In this document: one piece after another, positions 61,342 through 64,000 of the stretch
How the letters are laid out: every line of letters begins with the position of its first letter
Position numbering within the stretch: the stretch's first letter is position 1
Assembly: GCA_021731145.1 (NCBI GenBank)
Contig: JAKFXX010000027.1
Span: 1 to 64,000, forward strand
Length of the DNA stretch: 64,000 nt
Direction of reading: 5' to 3'
DNA from: Gammaproteobacteria bacterium
GTDB lineage: Bacteria > Pseudomonadota > Gammaproteobacteria > Ga0077554 > Ga007554
Program-made: the position numbers and the translations under genes
Notes under the pieces: generated by a model
What the model saw: only the letters and a program-made list of their open reading frames with translations
The model's database searches: none
What the model was told of the DNA's origin: nothing

Positions 61342-62700
61342 GTGAGCAAGGGCCAGCAAAGAAAATATTTTGGCACGGACGGTATTCGCGGGTTGGTCGG
61401 GGAGACACCGATCACTGCGGAATTCGTGCTCAAATTGGGCTGGGCGGCGGGACGCGTGCTGACCAAGGGTGGGCGCGGCAAGGTGCTGATCGGGAAAGAT
61501 ACCCGCATCTCAGGCTATATGCTTGAATCCGCGCTTCAGGCAGGCCTGTCTTCCGCTGGTGTCGATATTCGCCTGCTTGGCCCCATGCCGACGCCTGCTA
61601 TTGCTTATCTGACCCGTACGCTGCATGCGCAGGCGGGCATCGTTATCAGCGCGTCACACAATCCTTTTCAGGATAACGGCATCAAGTTTTTTTCCGCGCG
61701 CGGGGAGAAGCTTCCTGACGAGATCGAGCTGGCCATAGAGGCGGAGCTGGACAAACCCATGCACACAGTGGATTCCTCGCTGCTGGGCAAGGCCGAGCGT
61801 GTGCGCGATGCCGAGGGGCGGTACATTGAATTTTGCAAAAGCACCATCCCGGGCAATGTCGAGTTGCGCGACATGAAACTGGTGGTGGATTGTGCGCATG
61901 GTGCGACATATCAAGTTGCACCGCATGTGTTCGAGGAGCTGGGCGCCGAAGTCATTCGCCTCGGAGTGCAGCCCAACGGTCTTAATATCAACAATGGCTG
62001 CGGTTCCACGCATCCTGAAGCCATGCGGGCCGCCGTGCTTGCACACAAGGCGGACTTGGGAGTTGCGCTGGACGGTGATGGTGACCGGCTGATTATGGTG
62101 GATCACAAGGGCGAACTGGTGGACGGCGATGAACTGCTGTTTATCATCGCCCAATCGCGGCGCGAAGCCGGTAATCTCAAGGGTGCGGTGATCGGCACGG
62201 TAATGAGCAACCTGGGTCTGGAACATGCGCTGTGCGCACTTGGAGTGGACTTCCGGCGCGCAGCGGTGGGTGACCGTTATGTGATGGACCTGCTCCGCAA
62301 GGAAGGCGGGACATTGGGCGGGGAATCGTCTGGCCATATCATCTGCCTGGATTGCACTACCACTGGCGACGGTATTGTGTCGGCATTGCAGGTGTTGGCG
62401 GCGCTCGTGCAGTCCGGGCGTTCGTTGCATGAATTGAAATCAGGGATGGCAAAATACCCGCAGTGCCTGGTCAATGTGCGCACCGAGAAAAAATTCGATT
62501 TTGCGGCATCCAGCCATGTGCAGGACGCATTGAGTGCAGTGGAGGCGCAGTTGGCGAGCAAAGGCCGGGTATTGCTGCGTGCTTCCGGCACCGAGCCGCT
62601 CATACGTGTAATGATCGAAGGTGTTGATGCGCAGCAAGTCGAGTCGCTGGCAAATTATTTGGCGGCAGCGGTTCGTCAGGCTTACGAAGCCGCAAACTGA
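61342..62700 (+). CDS. glmM: Phosphoglucosamine mutase
   Basis: A 452-residue enzyme converting glucosamine-6-phosphate to glucosamine-1-phosphate for UDP-GlcNAc synthesis. YFGTDGIRG, phosphoserine motif [17 protein letters not shown], metal loop DGDGDRL and GGESSGHI are all present. GTG at 61342 with GGAG eight bases upstream gives [14 protein letters not shown]; an in-frame GTG three codons earlier is less likely. Confidence 0.97.
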   Translation: MSKGQQRKYFGTDGIRGLVGETPITAEFVLKLGWAAGRVLTKGGRGKVLIGKDTRISGYMLESALQAGLSSAGVDIRLLGPMPTPAIAYLTRTLHAQAGIVISASHNPFQDNGIKFFSARGEKLPDEIELAIEAELDKPMHTVDSSLLGKAERVRDAEGRYIEFCKSTIPGNVELRDMKLVVDCAHGATYQVAPHVFEELGAEVIRLGVQPNGLNINNGCGSTHPEAMRAAVLAHKADLGVALDGDGDRLIMVDHKGELVDGDELLFIIAQSRREAGNLKGAVIGTVMSNLGLEHALCALGVDFRRAAVGDRYVMDLLRKEGGTLGGESSGHIICLDCTTTGDGIVSALQVLAALVQSGRSLHELKSGMAKYPQCLVNVRTEKKFDFAASSHVQDALSAVEAQLASKGRVLLRASGTEPLIRVMIEGVDAQQVESLANYLAAAVRQAYEAAN

Positions 62701-62733
62701 TTTTTCCATAGAACCAAGTAAAATACGAAACCG

Positions 62734-64000
62734 ATGACGTTACACATCCATAACAGCCTGACCGGCAAAAAAGAACTTTTCATACCCATCGAACCCGGCA
62801 AAATCCGCATGTACGTGTGCGGCATGACCGTTTACGACTATTGTCACCTTGGCCATGCGCGGGTGATGGTGGTGTTTGATACGGTGGTGCGTTATCTGCG
62901 CGCGCTGGGTTATCAGGTTACCTATGTGCGCAACATCACCGATATCGACGACAAGATCATCAAACGCGCCGCCGAGAACCACGAAGATATCGACGCGCTC
63001 ACCGGGCGCTTTATCGACGCCATGCACGAGGACGAGCGCGCGCTGGGTGCGTTGCCGCCGGATATCGAGCCGCGTGCGACAGAGTCCATCCCTGGGATTA
63101 TCAGTCTGACACGGACGCTGATTGGCAAGGGTTATGCCTATGTTGCCGCGAATGGCGATGTTTATTATGACGTGAGCCGCTTTGAACATTATGGCGAGCT
63201 TTCCGGCAAACGTTTGGAGGACTTGCGCGCCGGAAGCCGCGTGGAGGTGGACGAGGCCAAGGACGATCCATTGGATTTCGTGCTGTGGAAGGCCGCCAAG
63301 CCCGGCGAGCCGCGATGGGATTCTCCGTGGGGGCCGGGCCGGCCCGGCTGGCACATCGAATGTTCGGCGATGTCCGGCCACTGCCTGGGGGATCATTTCG
63401 ATATCCATGGCGGCGGCATGGATTTGAAATTTCCGCACCATGAAAACGAAATCGCCCAGTCCGAGGGCGCCACCGGCCACAAATTCGTTAATGTATGGAT
63501 GCACAACGGTTTCGTGCAGGTGAACGAGGAGAAAATGTCCAAATCGCTGGGCAATTTTTTCACAGTGCGCGAGGTGTTGAAGCACTATACGTCGGAAATC
63601 GTGCGCTATTTCATTCTGGGCAGCCACTACCGTGGCCCGCTCACTTACTCCACGGAAAACCTGGACAATGCCAAGGCCGCGCTGGAGCGGTTTTACATGG
63701 CGTTACGCGGCTTGCCGAGTGGACAGGAGGCCGGTATCAAGGGGCAAGAGACGGAATATGAGCAACGCTTCAGCGCAGCCATGAATGACGATTTCAACAC
63801 GCCGGGAGCCATGGCGGTGATGTTCGATCTGGTGCGCGATATCAATCGCGTGCGTGGCGAAGATATGAAAGAGGCTGTGCGTCTGGGTGACGTGTTGCGG
63901 CGGCTGGGTGGCGTGCTGGGGTTGCTACAGGGCGATCCGGAAGGATTTTTGAAAGACACCAAAACCGTGAGTGGGTTGGCGCCCGAAGAAGTTGAGCATC
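62734..64000 (+). CDS. cysS: Cysteinyl-tRNA synthetase, 3' end beyond window
   Basis: About 422 residues of a class I synthetase. [15 protein letters not shown] contains the first zinc Cys and the HIGH-like [14 protein letters not shown] and [10 protein letters not shown] complete the zinc site, and KMSKSLGN is the KMSKS loop. The frame is open to the window edge; roughly 40 C-terminal residues are missing judging by the usual length of about 460. Confidence 0.97.
   Translation, partial: MTLHIHNSLTGKKELFIPIEPGKIRMYVCGMTVYDYCHLGHARVMVVFDTVVRYLRALGYQVTYVRNITDIDDKIIKRAAENHEDIDALTGRFIDAMHEDERALGALPPDIEPRATESIPGIISLTRTLIGKGYAYVAANGDVYYDVSRFEHYGELSGKRLEDLRAGSRVEVDEAKDDPLDFVLWKAAKPGEPRWDSPWGPGRPGWHIECSAMSGHCLGDHFDIHGGGMDLKFPHHENEIAQSEGATGHKFVNVWMHNGFVQVNEEKMSKSLGNFFTVREVLKHYTSEIVRYFILGSHYRGPLTYSTENLDNAKAALERFYMALRGLPSGQEAGIKGQETEYEQRFSAAMNDDFNTPGAMAVMFDLVRDINRVRGEDMKEAVRLGDVLRRLGGVLGLLQGDPEGFLKDTKTVSGLAPEEVEH

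Overview
The window is a bacterial chromosome segment of moderate GC, most likely from a gammaproteobacterium. The strongest evidence is the housekeeping block at the right end: dapB, carA-carB, greA, a DUF4149 gene, yhbY (opposite strand), rlmE, ftsH, folP, glmM, cysS. SelO, YaeQ, TrhO, RlmJ, LpxH and a long-form Ppc agree with this. The order cannot be named from sequence alone. No rRNA, tRNA or CRISPR array was seen.

Layout. (1) 1-7.4 kb: end of a catalase-related peroxidase, a 161-bp TTAA-flanked MITE, one copy of a structured dispersed repeat, a 57-residue membrane protein, a class V aminotransferase, phosphoglucomutase, agmatine deiminase plus N-carbamoylputrescine amidase (arginine-derived putrescine synthesis), and a GAF-like/GGDEF diguanylate cyclase. 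(2) 7.6-32.0 kb: a surface-polysaccharide cluster, almost all on the minus strand. It reads Wzm, Wzt with a C-terminal glycan-binding domain, methyltransferases, six GT2 domains, two WbsX/GH99-like proteins, an FG-GAP/ASPIC-UnbV protein, UDP-GlcNAc 2-epimerase, an alpha/alpha-toroid protein, a sulfotransferase, a polysaccharide deacetylase, and a 1048-residue fusion of GT2, membrane and sulfatase-fold domains. The likely product is a decorated O-antigen or exopolysaccharide exported by an ABC transporter. (3) 32.3-44.9 kb: rubrerythrin, CCG-type Fe-S protein and DUF3501 operon, then rlmJ, ppc, lpxH, a periplasmic cyclophilin, an M48 lipoprotein protease, yaeQ, trhO, selO and yajD. (4) 45.2-48.0 kb: DUF1778/GNAT toxin-antitoxin pair, a broken REP-associated tyrosine transposase, a Fur-box peroxiredoxin and a VapBC-like pair. 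(5) 48.3-64.0 kb: the housekeeping block, with a second diguanylate cyclase and a secreted barnase/barstar pair between dapB and carA.

The most unusual pattern is the way toxin-antitoxin (TA) modules sit between old neighbours. Five modules occupy three places (wzm/wzt, yajD/peroxiredoxin, upstream of dapB). At each place the interrupted junction is partly duplicated on the far side: a wzt 5' remnant plus a 10-bp repeat, a ~165-bp repeat holding both convergent gene ends, and a ~45-bp repeat. A second theme is repeats placed exactly at gene 3' ends, where they encode the last residues and stop codon (carB, wecB, trhO, the 57-residue ORF). Promoter-scale signals include a Fur box over a near-consensus promoter, a consensus promoter with an operator-like palindrome before the DUF1778 antitoxin, a palindrome downstream of the rubrerythrin promoter, a FleQ-like box between a diguanylate cyclase and the polysaccharide region, and an 11-bp inverted repeat just upstream of the agmatine deiminase start.
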